64,000 nt of DNA, from the NCBI RefSeq assembly GCF_001701045.1, contig NZ_CP016757.1, positions 2,568,219-2,632,218 of the forward strand. The letters run 5' to 3'. Each line of letters begins with the position of its first letter. Position 1 is the first letter of the stretch. A model generated the notes under the pieces. That model was not told the origin of the DNA, did no database searches, and was given only the letters and a program-made list of their open reading frames with translations. This DNA comes from Cloacibacillus porcorum (GTDB lineage: Bacteria; Synergistota; Synergistia; Synergistales; Synergistaceae). A program made the translations under genes and the position numbers. Positions 35,903-45,030 of the stretch are shown here, piece by piece.

Positions 35903-36520
35903 ATGATGAAGGAAGTATCAAACGAAAAGATAAGCAACCTTAGAGATATAATACTGGACCGCGCCGACAGCGAAAAAAAGATCAACATGGCGCAGGGCCG
36001 CCGCGAGGCGGACGATTGGCTCGCGCATGAGACGGAGAAACTCCAGCGAGAGACGAACCTCATCCTGCAGGATGCGCGCAAGCGCGCGGAAGATATCCGC
36101 CGCCGTCAGATACTCTCCGCGGAGCGTGAAAAATCGACGGAGACCCTGCGTCTGCAGAACAGGATACTTTCAGACTCTATGGGACGCCTTCAGGATAAGC
36201 TGGTGCACCTTAGAGACCGCGCAGACTATTCCGACATCCTGACCGGAATGTGCATTGACGCGGTAGAATCACTGGGGACGAAGACACCGCTTAAGCTGAG
36301 ACTCTCGGCGGTAGACCTTGCCCTTTCCGTGGAGGTCATCACGAAGACGCTCGCTCTCAACCATGAACTTGCCCTCACCTTTGACCCCGATCCGGCCCCG
36401 ATACTAGGCGGCTGCTGGGTAGCGACGGCTGACGGGCACAGGCAGGTCAATATGGATTGGCAGAGCATCACACAGGAGATGGCTGATTCTCTGGCTGAGC
36501 GCCTTCTGCCGCTGCTTTAA
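35903..36520 (+). CDS. atpE: V/A-type ATPase subunit E
   Basis: 205 residues: a long N-terminal charged coiled coil (to about residue 100), then a globular end, as in peripheral-stalk subunit E. ATG after AGAGGTG. A 136-base repeat-rich gap separates it from subunit A. Confidence 0.8.
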   Translation: MMKEVSNEKISNLRDIILDRADSEKKINMAQGRREADDWLAHETEKLQRETNLILQDARKRAEDIRRRQILSAEREKSTETLRLQNRILSDSMGRLQDKLVHLRDRADYSDILTGMCIDAVESLGTKTPLKLRLSAVDLALSVEVITKTLALNHELALTFDPDPAPILGGCWVATADGHRQVNMDWQSITQEMADSLAERLLPLL

Positions 36521-36650
36521 CCGCGGCGGACAGTCAGCGCGAAGCGCGAAATAAAAATTACCGCAGCCGCGGCGGACAGCAGCCGTAAAGCTGGGCATTA
36601 ATAATTACCGCAGGCCGCGAGGCTGCGGATGCGTTTACCGTAGGAGGGAA
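36521..36650. repeat. Degenerate 46-47-bp repeats between subunits E and A
   Basis: Two units start CCGCGGCGGACAG and end in ATTACCGCAG (36522-36567 and about 36568-36614); a third shorter one (GCCGCGAGGCTGCGG...TTACCG) follows. Inner arms such as CGCGAAGCGCG can fold. All lies in the untranslated gap and could be a processing or stability element. Confidence 0.55.
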
Positions 36651-36656
36651 TAGCCT

Positions 36657-38462
36657 TTGGAACTAAAAAATAACGCACAGAATTCCCATCTTGGGACCGT
36701 CGAATTCGTCAACGGCCCCGTCATAAAGGCAAACGGCATGCGCGACTTCGGAATGCGCGAAGTCGTGAAGGTCGGGCCCCATAAGCTGATGGGCGAAATA
36801 ATAAAGATGGATGGAGACAACGCCACCATCCAGGTCTACGAGGACACTGACGGACTGCGCATCTATGAGGATGTGACCGGCACAGGCGAACCCCTCTCCA
36901 TTGAGCTTGGACCTGGACTGATAGGCAGCTTCTTTGACGGAATCGGGCGTCCGCTGGACTCGCTGCTCGAAAAAGAGGGTATGTACATATCTCCGGGAAC
37001 CTCGGTAAACATGATCGACCGTGAACGCCTCTGGGACGTCACTCCCGTAGCCAAAGTCGGGGATCTCGTCTCCGGCGGCATGGTGCTTGCCACCATTCAG
37101 GAGACGCCGCTGCTCGTACATAAGGTGATGACGCCGCCGGACTTCGAGGGAGAGATCACTTGGATTATTCCCTCAGGAAAGCATCACGCCGGCAGCGATG
37201 TGGCAAAGGTAAAAGACGCCTTCGGACGTGAAGTGCCGATCCCGATGATTCAGCGCTGGCCTGTCCGTACGCCGCGCCCATACAGAGAGCGGCTTCTGCC
37301 CAACGAACCCTTCGTAACCGGACAGCGCGTCATAGACGGACTGTTTCCGCTCGCTAAGGGCGGCACCGCCTGTATTCCGGGAGGTTTTGGCACGGGAAAG
37401 ACCGTTACCCAGCACCAGCTCGCTAAATGGGGCGATGCGCAGGTCGTAATTTACATCGGCTGCGGAGAACGCGGCAACGAGATGACCGACGTTCTCGAAC
37501 AATTCCCGGTGCTTGAAGATCCGCGTTCCGGCCGTCCGCTGATGGAACGCACAATCCTGATCGCAAACACCTCGAACATGCCGGTTGCGGCGCGCGAGGC
37601 CTCCATATACACTGGCATAACGATCGCGGAATACTTCCGCGATATGGGCTACGACGTGGCGATCATGGCTGACTCGACCTCACGCTGGGCGGAGGCTCTG
37701 CGCGAGCTCTCCGGACGCCTTGAGGAAATCCCCGCGGAGGAGGGCTTCCCAGCCTACCTGCCAAGCCGCCTCGCCGAGTTCTATGAGCGCGCGGGACGTG
37801 TAGTCACGATTGGCGGAGAAAACGGCAGCGTCAGCGTCATCGGCGCAGTATCGCCTCCCGGCGGAGACTTCACGGAGCCGGTAACGCGCCATACAAAACG
37901 TTTCATCCGCTGCTTCTGGGGACTTGACAAAAACCTCGCGAACGCGCGCCACTACCCCGCCATTTCGTGGACGGACTCCTACAGCGAGTACGCCTCCGAG
38001 GTCGACGGCTGGTTCTGCACAAATGTGGACGCGCGCTGGGGCGAGCTCCGCGAAGAGGTACGCAACATCCTCGCGGAGGACAACAAGATACAGCAGGTCA
38101 TCAAGCTCGTCGGCGAGGACGTCCTCCCAGACGACCAGCGGCTCATCGCCTTCACGGCCTTCCTGATAAAGAACGGATATCTTCAGCAGAACTCCTTCGG
38201 TTCCGACTCGTACTCGCCGCCGATGAAGGGCTTTGAGATACTCTCCGTCATCCTTGAGTTCCACCACAAATCGATGGAGCTGGTCCGCAAAGACATCCCG
38301 ATCTCGCTGATAAAGGACGACGAGTCGGTCGACGCGATAACCCACCTCAGGGAACTCGCGGCCGAGGACAAAGAGGGCTTCGACCAGATTCGCAGACGTA
38401 TCGACGCGCACCTTGAGCGCGTCGCCGCGGAACGCACAAGAAAACTAAGGGGTGGTGAATAA
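36657..38462 (+). CDS. atpA: V/A-type ATPase catalytic subunit A
   Basis: 601 residues from TTG 36657 with GGAGGG upstream. Walker A GGFGTGKTVTQHQLAKW, then YIGCGERGNEM, Walker B-type VAIMADSTSRWAEALRE, and the non-homologous insert of A/V subunits near residues 120-200. Hydrolyses or makes ATP with subunit B. The stop overlaps the B ribosome site region. Confidence 0.95.
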   Translation: MELKNNAQNSHLGTVEFVNGPVIKANGMRDFGMREVVKVGPHKLMGEIIKMDGDNATIQVYEDTDGLRIYEDVTGTGEPLSIELGPGLIGSFFDGIGRPLDSLLEKEGMYISPGTSVNMIDRERLWDVTPVAKVGDLVSGGMVLATIQETPLLVHKVMTPPDFEGEITWIIPSGKHHAGSDVAKVKDAFGREVPIPMIQRWPVRTPRPYRERLLPNEPFVTGQRVIDGLFPLAKGGTACIPGGFGTGKTVTQHQLAKWGDAQVVIYIGCGERGNEMTDVLEQFPVLEDPRSGRPLMERTILIANTSNMPVAAREASIYTGITIAEYFRDMGYDVAIMADSTSRWAEALRELSGRLEEIPAEEGFPAYLPSRLAEFYERAGRVVTIGGENGSVSVIGAVSPPGGDFTEPVTRHTKRFIRCFWGLDKNLANARHYPAISWTDSYSEYASEVDGWFCTNVDARWGELREEVRNILAEDNKIQQVIKLVGEDVLPDDQRLIAFTAFLIKNGYLQQNSFGSDSYSPPMKGFEILSVILEFHHKSMELVRKDIPISLIKDDESVDAITHLRELAAEDKEGFDQIRRRIDAHLERVAAERTRKLRGGE

Positions 38463-38463
38463 A

Positions 38464-39843
38464 ATGGCGCAGCCCGAATACATAGGCGTAAAAGACATAG
38501 AGGGTCCCTTTATCCTCGTAGAAAATGTAAGCGGCGTCGGTTACGGCGAGCTTGTTGACATCCGCGACAGCAGGGGTGTGCGCCGCCACGGACAGGTAAA
38601 GTCGCTGAGTGAAAAGGCGACGCTCGTACAGGTCTTCACAGGGACGGAAGAGCTCGTACCGAACACGACAAAGGTTCGTTTCCTCGGCAAACCGCTTGAG
38701 GTCCACCTGTCAAAATACATGCTCGGACGCACCTTCAACGGTCTCGGCGAGCCGCGCGACGGCTGCGGCGAGATATATGGAGGCAGGCGCGTAAACATCA
38801 ACGGTCTGCCGCTGAACCCCATGGCGCGCCAGTACCCGCGCGACTTCATCCACACCGGTATCTCGGCGATCGACACGCTGACGACGCTGATTCGCGGACA
38901 GAAGCTGCCGATATTCTCCGGCAACGGTCTGCCGCACAACCAGCTCGCCGTACAGATAGCGACGCAGGCAAAAGTCGTGGGATCCGAAGAGTTCGCCGTC
39001 GTCTTCGCCGGAATCGGCGTCAAGCACGACGACGCGGCATACTTCATGCAGGAGCTGTCGACACGCGGCCACTCCAACAACATCGTCACCTTCCTGAACC
39101 TCGCCGACGACCCCGTAATCGAACGAATCGCTACGCCGCGCATGGCGCTTTCAACGGCGGAATACCTCGCCTACGAACTTGGAATGCACGTCCTCGTCAT
39201 CATGACTGACATGACAAGCTACTGCGAAGCGCTGCGCGAACTCGGCGTTGCCGCGGGAGAGGTACCGAGCCGCAAGGGATATCCTGCCTATCTATACAGC
39301 GACCTCGCCTCGCTCTACGAGCGCGCGGGAGTCGTCCGCGGACGTGAGGGAAGCGTCACACAGATACCGATCCTTACGATGCCCAACGACGACATCACGC
39401 ACCCGATTCCAGACCTTACGGGCTTCATCACCGAGGGACAGATAGTTCTTTCGCGTGAACTCGACGCAAAGAACATCTACCCGCCGATAGACATCCTCAC
39501 CAGCCTCTCGCGTCTGATGAAGGACGGCATCGGCAAAGGCTACACGCGCGAGGATCATCCGAGCGTCGCCAGCCAGCTCTTTGCCTCCTACAGCAGAGTG
39601 CAGGAGGTCCGCTCGCTCGCGGGAGTCGTCGGTGAAGACGAACTCTCAAAGACCGACAAATCATTCCTCGCCTTTGGCCGTATCTTTGAGGACCGCTTCC
39701 TCAAGCAGGGCAAAGAGGAGGACCGTGAGATCGGCTACTCGCTCGATATGGCCTGGGATATACTCGGAGAGCTGCCTACCGGAGAGCTGACGCGCGTCAG
39801 CCTCGCGGATATCAAAGAGCATATAAAGAAAAAAGAGCAGTAA
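38464..39843 (+). CDS. atpB: V/A-type ATPase subunit B
   Basis: 459 residues, the non-catalytic nucleotide-binding partner. SGNGLPHNQLAVQIATQA takes the place of Walker A, as is normal for B, with later DMTSYCEALRELG and GYPAYLYSDLASLYERAG. ATG 38464 with AGGGGTGG upstream is preferred to GTG codons at 38452/38455. Last gene of the operon. Confidence 0.95.
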   Translation: MAQPEYIGVKDIEGPFILVENVSGVGYGELVDIRDSRGVRRHGQVKSLSEKATLVQVFTGTEELVPNTTKVRFLGKPLEVHLSKYMLGRTFNGLGEPRDGCGEIYGGRRVNINGLPLNPMARQYPRDFIHTGISAIDTLTTLIRGQKLPIFSGNGLPHNQLAVQIATQAKVVGSEEFAVVFAGIGVKHDDAAYFMQELSTRGHSNNIVTFLNLADDPVIERIATPRMALSTAEYLAYELGMHVLVIMTDMTSYCEALRELGVAAGEVPSRKGYPAYLYSDLASLYERAGVVRGREGSVTQIPILTMPNDDITHPIPDLTGFITEGQIVLSRELDAKNIYPPIDILTSLSRLMKDGIGKGYTREDHPSVASQLFASYSRVQEVRSLAGVVGEDELSKTDKSFLAFGRIFEDRFLKQGKEEDREIGYSLDMAWDILGELPTGELTRVSLADIKEHIKKKEQ

Positions 39844-39868
39844 CGGCTTTGGCCTGCAGGAACATACC

Positions 39869-39898
39869 GCCCGCTGCGACAGACAGCGGGCATTTTTA
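39869..39898 (+). terminator. Terminator of the V-ATPase operon
   Basis: GCCCGCTG/CAGCGGGC with a 7-base loop followed by ATTTTTAT. Confidence 0.85.
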
Positions 39899-40001
39899 TA
39901 TGCCGGTTTATGTCAGCTTTTTATGATTTTATGTTGAGAGCGTTCGTTTTGTGATATAATCCTGAAATTATATTCATAATTCAGATTATGGAGGGACTGT
40001 A

Positions 40002-41018
40002 ATGATAAATAACATCGCACTGGCCGGCTGCGGCAACGTCGGAACCGCGCTCCTTGAGATACTGCATGAGAAAAAAAACGAACTTAAAGAAAAATACGGC
40101 TTTGAATATAAGGTCGTTCTCATCAGCGACCTCATGAAAGGCATCGTCATGGACCCGGAGGGGCTGGACCTAGAGAAGATCCTTAACGAACTCCACAGCA
40201 GGCACAGCTTCGGGGCGCTCGCGCAGGCGGCGGGCCATTTCGACGAACTGCTGGACCAGTCCGGCGCGACGGTGCTCGCAGAATGTACCCCTACCAACCT
40301 CAAGACGGGGGAGCCCGGCCTCTCCCATCTCAGAGCGGCGCTCTCGCGCGGCATCAGCGTCACCACGACGAACAAAGGGCCGATCGCGGTGGCCTTTGAC
40401 GAACTGTGCCAGCTTGCCGAGGAGTGCGGCGCAAAGCTCAGCTATGAGGGCGTGGTCATGAGCGGAACGCCGCTCATCGACATGATGAAAAACGGCATCG
40501 CGGGCTGCAGCGTGCTGGGCCTTGAGGGAATCCTCAACGGCACAACCAACTTCATCCTCACAAAGATGGGCGAAGGCGCCACCTACGCCGACGCGCTCGC
40601 CGAGGCGACGGCGCTCGGTTATGCGGAGGCCGACCCCTCAGGCGACGTCGAGGGCTGGGACGCGGCGGTAAAGGTCGTAATCCTCGCAAAGATCCTCTTT
40701 GGCAAGGAGATCGACGTGAAAGATGTCACCCGCATTGGGATCACGCAGGTGACGCCGCAGCAGATCGCAGAGGCGCGGCGCGGCGGCTTCACAATAAAGC
40801 TCGTAGCCGGCATCAGGTTTGACAGCTTTGGCATGCACCCCTACGTGATGCCGAAGGAGATCGCCGCGACCCATCCGCTGGCGGCGATAAACGGCGCGAC
40901 AAACGCCATCACGGTAAACACCGACAACCTCGGAGAGATCACACTGGTAGGCCCCGGCGCCGGACGCCGCGAAACCGGACAGGCGCTCCTCTCCGACATG
41001 ATAAGGATGAGCAGATAA
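40002..41018 (+). CDS. hom: Homoserine dehydrogenase
   Basis: 338 residues: NAD-binding start IALAGCGNVGTALLEIL, then TTNKGPIAVAFDEL, GILNGTTNFILTKM, and ADPSGDVEGWDAA with the catalytic Lys/Asp neighbourhood. It reduces aspartate semialdehyde to homoserine for Met/Thr synthesis. It is a short form without a C-terminal ACT domain, so feedback control by threonine via ACT is not expected. GGAGGG precedes the ATG; a TATAAT at about 39953 with TTGAGA 15 bases upstream is a likely promoter. Monocistronic with its own terminator. Confidence 0.93.
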   Translation: MINNIALAGCGNVGTALLEILHEKKNELKEKYGFEYKVVLISDLMKGIVMDPEGLDLEKILNELHSRHSFGALAQAAGHFDELLDQSGATVLAECTPTNLKTGEPGLSHLRAALSRGISVTTTNKGPIAVAFDELCQLAEECGAKLSYEGVVMSGTPLIDMMKNGIAGCSVLGLEGILNGTTNFILTKMGEGATYADALAEATALGYAEADPSGDVEGWDAAVKVVILAKILFGKEIDVKDVTRIGITQVTPQQIAEARRGGFTIKLVAGIRFDSFGMHPYVMPKEIAATHPLAAINGATNAITVNTDNLGEITLVGPGAGRRETGQALLSDMIRMSR

Positions 41019-41032
41019 CAGGCAAGGTGAAG

Positions 41033-41056
41033 GCGGGCCTCACGGCCCGCTTTTTT
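41033..41056 (+). terminator. Terminator of hom
   Basis: GCGGGCC/GGCCCGC with a 4-base loop and TTTTTT. Confidence 0.9.
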
Positions 41057-41170
41057 GTAAAGGCACCGCGAAACAGTCCGGACAGACCGGCCTTTTTACG
41101 CTCAAACAGAACCGCTATCTTGGCTGCTTCACTGCCCCCCTAACTCCTGCTTTTAAGACGTTAAAACTAT

Positions 41171-43054
41171 TTAATCTTCTTTTCTAGCACTATAGAGATA
41201 AACAGCCAGCGGCAGCGTGATAAGGCTGAGGACGGCCCAGCCGCCGACGTCGCATCCGGAAGAGGAAGAGCCTGATGGCGTTTCCTGTCCGCTGGGCGGA
41301 ACGGGAGAGATATCCGGGGAGACCAGCGGAGGGATATCGGGCCATAGCGGGGGAACATCAGGAGCGGCGCTCGCCTCCTTCACCACCGCCAGCGCCGAGA
41401 TCAGCGCTTTTTTCGCGCTGTTCCTGTCGACACCGCCCGAGAGGGCGCTGCGGTAACAGACCGTTTGAGCCGCCAGCAGCGAAGCTCCATTATCCACTCC
41501 GCTGACGGTGACAACGCCGCCGTCGGCGGTTACGGAGACAAAATCCGCCGGCTCCGCGCCAAGAGAAACGATGGAATAGAAGGCACTCTTGTCAACAGGA
41601 GTTCCGGGAAAGGTCTGCAGCTCCACAGATAAAGTCTTGCTCTCGCCCTTAGTTAGAGTAACGGACGAGGGCGAGAGCGATGGCGCCACCGTTACCACGA
41701 ACCCGGCCAACTGCTCCATAGAGAGTGCGGAACAGTCTCTCGCCGAAAGCGTGCCGTAAGCGACCGCGTCGTAACCGCTGGGATAGACCGAGTCATAAAT
41801 ATCAGCGTTAGAGAACTTATTGCCGACAAGACCGCCCGCAAAGGCCTTTCCCGTGTTGACGGAACCGCTGTTTGCCGAATCCGCCAGCTGGCTCTTTCCC
41901 ATCTCGCCGACGAGGCCGCCGACACGCGTCGCTGTAACCCCCTCACCGGAGATTACGCCGCTGTTGGAACAATTATAAAAGATGTTCTCCACCGAATTCG
42001 GCCCGGCGCTGCTCCATCCGGCGAGGCCGCCAGCATAGGAATAATTCGGCGTTCCCGTACCGCCGACGGCTCCCATGTTTGCGCAGTTTACCGCGGAGGC
42101 TCCGTTATAGGCCTTGCCGACTATGCCGCCCGAGATTATCAGACCGCCGCTCTGTCCCGTACCGCCGACCTTCCCTGAATTAATAGCGTTCTGCAGTGAT
42201 GTACCGTAGGCAAAGCCGATAATGCCGCCGCCGACGTTTGAAGAATATATACCGCCTTCGTTTTTCACGTCAAAGAGTACGCCGCCCTCGCCTGCTCCCG
42301 CGACACCGCCCGCGATATTTTGAAAGAGGCCGATATCGGCAACAGAGACCGCCCCCACGTTGCGCGACGATAGTATATAGCCCTTCACCCGCCCAGCAAG
42401 TCCGGCGGCAATGCTGTAGGCGGAGGTGCTGGAACTCTTCACCTCGCCATAATTGACACAGTTCACAATATAGCCCTCAAGGTGGGCCGCCACACCACCT
42501 GCGATCGAGTAATCCTCATCGCCGAAGAATCCGTTGCCGCCCTTGCCCGCGACGGAGACTGCGGCATAATTTTTACAGTTGAAAAGCACCGTATCAGGTC
42601 CCGCATAGGCGACGATGCCGCCGGATAGGAGGTTGCTCCTCTGCCGTCTGTTCTCCACCGTACCCTCTACGGTAAGATTTGCTATCTGCGCGTGCTTGCC
42701 GGAGAGAATCAGAAAGAGCGCCGTGCCGGAATACTCCGCCGTCCCTACCGGTACTGCGGCCGACTGCGCGCCTGTTACCTTCAGCCCGCTGATCTTATGT
42801 CCGGCGCCGTTGAATTTTCCGCGGAAGGGGGCGGAGGCGGTCCCGATAGGGAGCCATTCAGCGTTTTGCAGATCGATATCGGCGGTGAGCCTAACGTTAA
42901 GACCATCGTAATCGTCACCGGCGTTCACGCTGTCGCGGAAGGCCGCCAGCTGTTCCGCGCTGCCAATCTCCGTTATAACGGCGCTCTCGGCGGCGGGACA
43001 AAAGACCGTCAGGAGCAGGAGAGCGATAATATATAGTTTGAAATATCTTTTCAT
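41171..43054 (-). CDS. Surface protein with GLUG-type repeats and Synergist-CTERM sorting signal
   Basis: About 627 residues: signal peptide (LYIIALLLLTVFCPAAESA), a long beta-helix-like region of Gly-rich GLUG-type repeats (GGIVGKAYNGASAVNCANMG, YAGGLAGW, GGLVGEMG), a Pro-rich linker, then SSSSGCDVGGWAVLSLI, a hydrophobic span and a basic RKED end. The C-terminal Gly-Cys plus span matches the Synergist-CTERM signal (TIGR04564-type), where a cysteine is probably processed for lipid or wall anchoring. ATG 43054 has GAGGTG close upstream; ATG 43069 is possible. Likely adhesin or surface layer; ligand unknown. Confidence 0.8.
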   Translation of the reverse strand: MKRYFKLYIIALLLLTVFCPAAESAVITEIGSAEQLAAFRDSVNAGDDYDGLNVRLTADIDLQNAEWLPIGTASAPFRGKFNGAGHKISGLKVTGAQSAAVPVGTAEYSGTALFLILSGKHAQIANLTVEGTVENRRQRSNLLSGGIVAYAGPDTVLFNCKNYAAVSVAGKGGNGFFGDEDYSIAGGVAAHLEGYIVNCVNYGEVKSSSTSAYSIAAGLAGRVKGYILSSRNVGAVSVADIGLFQNIAGGVAGAGEGGVLFDVKNEGGIYSSNVGGGIIGFAYGTSLQNAINSGKVGGTGQSGGLIISGGIVGKAYNGASAVNCANMGAVGGTGTPNYSYAGGLAGWSSAGPNSVENIFYNCSNSGVISGEGVTATRVGGLVGEMGKSQLADSANSGSVNTGKAFAGGLVGNKFSNADIYDSVYPSGYDAVAYGTLSARDCSALSMEQLAGFVVTVAPSLSPSSVTLTKGESKTLSVELQTFPGTPVDKSAFYSIVSLGAEPADFVSVTADGGVVTVSGVDNGASLLAAQTVCYRSALSGGVDRNSAKKALISALAVVKEASAAPDVPPLWPDIPPLVSPDISPVPPSGQETPSGSSSSGCDVGGWAVLSLITLPLAVYLYSARKED

Positions 43055-43166
43055 AACGCACCTCTTCATTGAATAATTATCATAAAGAGGATAGTTCATA
43101 TACGCAGACGGGGGCAGCGAAAAAACAGCCACCCGCCTCTGCGCATAACAGCCTAAAAAATCCTGC

Positions 43167-44642
43167 CTAAAGCGCCACGGTCTTTGTTGCGATATTGGCG
43201 CAGAAGGCGGCGTCATGTTCCACGAAGAGCAGTGTCGGCGCGCAATCTTTCAACAGCGCCTCGATCTGCATCCGTGAGACGACGTCGATATAATTGAGCG
43301 GTTCGTCCCATAGGTAGAGATGCGCCTGTTCGCTGAGGCTGCCGGCGATCGCCGTCTTCTTCCTCTGTCCAGCGCTGAAGGTGCTGATATCCCTCTCAAA
43401 AAGTTCTCTCGGAAGCTCCAGCTTGCGGAGATTAGCCTTAAAAATACTCTCGTCAACGCCTAGCCGCGCGGCATACTCTCGGAGACTGCCGTGTAAAGCT
43501 GACAGATCCTGATGTACGGACGATATCTTCAGCGAAGCTCCAACCTTGAGACACCCCCGATACGATAGCTTTTCGCCGCGAAGCAGACGGATAATGCTCG
43601 TCTTTCCCGATCCGTTTCCGCCGCGCAGCGCCACCCTGTCGCCACTCATGATAGTAAAGCAAACTCCCTCGCAGACGGTATTCCCTCCGTAAGAGATGCT
43701 TAACTCCACCGCCTCCGCCAATAACTCGGAGTGATAACGCAGCGGCAGCATCTTAAGCGGCTCCTCCCGTTCGATATCACGCAGCAGCTTCGACTTTTCC
43801 TCGATCGCCGCCCTCTGCCTGCCCTCCAGATTCTTTGAGCGCTTCATCATCTTGGCCGCCTTATGGCCGATATACCCCTTGTCGGCCTTGACGCCGGAAA
43901 TTTTCGCGCCCCGTTTGCTCTTCTCCACCCGTTCAGACCATTCTGAGGTACGCCGCGAGGCCGACTCAAGACGCGCCATCTCCCTTTTCAGCCGTTCATT
44001 CTCCGTCAGCTCGCAGCGCTCCCGCAGCGCAGCCGCCCGCTGCCACGAGGAAAAGTTCCCCTGCACCACCTCGATGGAGCTCCTGTTGATGGAAAGAATA
44101 TGGTCCACGCAGCCGTCAAGCAGGGCGCGGTCGTGAGAGACCAGGATGAAGCCGCTCTTTTTATTGAGATATTCACCCACAAGCGCCCTGCCCTCGGCGT
44201 CAAGATGATTCGTCGGTTCATCTATCAGCAGAAAGCTGTTTTCCCGCAGGAAGAGCGCCGCGAGTAAAATCTTCGTCCGTTCGCCGTTTGAGAGACTCCG
44301 GAAAGAGCGCCCCAGGAGGGCGGCGGGCAGGCCGAGAATATTCATCTCTTTCGCTATCCGCCACTCCGGACAGCTTCCGGCGGCGGACCGCAGCACCGCG
44401 GCGGCATCCGCGTCTTCTTTTGCGATGTCATATGGGAAATACTCAAAGGCGACATTCGCGGCGATCGTTCCGCCGTAATCATAACAGCCGAGCAGCAGCT
44501 TCAGAAAGGTCGTCTTGCCGCGCCCGTTCCTCCCGGTGAGCCCCAATTTCCAGTTCGTATCAATATTGAAGCTGGCATTCTCAAAGATATTCGCCGCGCC
44601 CGCATAGCCAAATGTAAGATCAGTTACTTTAATTAAAGACAT
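43167..44642 (-). CDS. ABC-F ATPase, Lsa-type ribosomal protection protein
   Basis: 491 residues with two ABC domains: Walker A GRNGRGKT (37-44), signature LSNGERTK, Walker B FLLIDEPTNHLD; then GGNGSGKT, FSAGQRKK, LYLWDEPLNYID. DTNWKLGLTGRNGRGKTT near the N terminus is a hallmark of the Lsa group, which dislodges lincosamides, streptogramin A and pleuromutilins from ribosomes. There are no membrane spans. The linker between the ABC domains (about residues 220-300) is long and basic, as needed for antibiotic-site access. ATG 44642 after GGGAGG. A terminator hairpin lies in the leader, so expression is probably induced by ribosome stalling. Confidence 0.85.
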   Translation of the reverse strand: MSLIKVTDLTFGYAGAANIFENASFNIDTNWKLGLTGRNGRGKTTFLKLLLGCYDYGGTIAANVAFEYFPYDIAKEDADAAAVLRSAAGSCPEWRIAKEMNILGLPAALLGRSFRSLSNGERTKILLAALFLRENSFLLIDEPTNHLDAEGRALVGEYLNKKSGFILVSHDRALLDGCVDHILSINRSSIEVVQGNFSSWQRAAALRERCELTENERLKREMARLESASRRTSEWSERVEKSKRGAKISGVKADKGYIGHKAAKMMKRSKNLEGRQRAAIEEKSKLLRDIEREEPLKMLPLRYHSELLAEAVELSISYGGNTVCEGVCFTIMSGDRVALRGGNGSGKTSIIRLLRGEKLSYRGCLKVGASLKISSVHQDLSALHGSLREYAARLGVDESIFKANLRKLELPRELFERDISTFSAGQRKKTAIAGSLSEQAHLYLWDEPLNYIDVVSRMQIEALLKDCAPTLLFVEHDAAFCANIATKTVAL

Positions 44643-44660
44643 ACAGATATCCTCCCTGTA

Positions 44661-44700
44661 AAAAATCATGAGCCGCGGGAAAGTCGATTCCCGCGGCTCA
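44661..44700 (-). promoter_or_regulatory. Transcription attenuator before the ABC-F gene
   Basis: A perfect 12-bp stem TGAGCCGCGGGA/TCCCGCGGCTCA with an 8-base loop is followed on the minus strand by TGATTTTTT, and only then by the GGGAGG ribosome site. It would stop transcription unless an alternative fold forms. TCCCGC at the leader peptide's end could pair with GCGGGA of the 5' arm. Confidence 0.75.
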
Positions 44701-44851
44701 TAACTGCAGAGAGAGGCCATCCGCGAATGCGGACGGCGGACCTGTGCCGTTATTATATGAGTTCAAGATATCGCAGCTTCCCCGCGCGGCATACGAAAAC
44801 AAAAGGCGCTTGCACCACGCCTCGGTCTGTCCCCTTATGCCCCGTCAACAA

Positions 44852-44872
44852 CTAGCGGGAGAAATTGCGCAT
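44852..44872 (-). CDS. Six-codon leader peptide (MRNFSR)
   Basis: ATG 44872, stop TAG 44852, with GGAG eight bases upstream, located between promoter and attenuator. Its size and place fit an antibiotic-sensing stall peptide. A second short frame (GTG 44818 to 44753, 21 residues, VVQAPFVFVCRAG...) has a poorer site and may be an alternative. Confidence 0.45.
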   Translation of the reverse strand: MRNFSR

Positions 44873-44942
44873 CTTCCCAACTCCAATCTTCCAGTAACGT
44901 TATCCGCCGGTTTTTTGCGGCGGAATCGCTGTCGCTGTCACC

Positions 44943-44972
44943 AGTATAGCATCAGCGCGCTGTCGGCGTAAA
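44943..44972 (-). promoter_or_regulatory. Promoter of the ABC-F leader
   Basis: On the minus strand TTTACG (44967-44972) and TATACT (44943-44948) are 18 bases apart, giving a leader of roughly 290 bases. A small CCGCCG/CGGCGG hairpin comes early in the leader. This leader explains the gap 44643-45030. Confidence 0.5.
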
Positions 44973-44983
44973 GCAGCGGACAC

Positions 44984-45010
44984 AAAAAAGCGCCGCCCTA
45001 GGGGCGGCGC
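44984..45010 (-). terminator. Terminator of the AGCS symporter gene
   Basis: A GC-rich stem GCGCCGCCC/GGGCGGCGC with a short loop, then TTTTTTG on the minus strand. Confidence 0.85.
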
Positions 45011-45030
45011 TTCAAGCAAACCACAAATGG

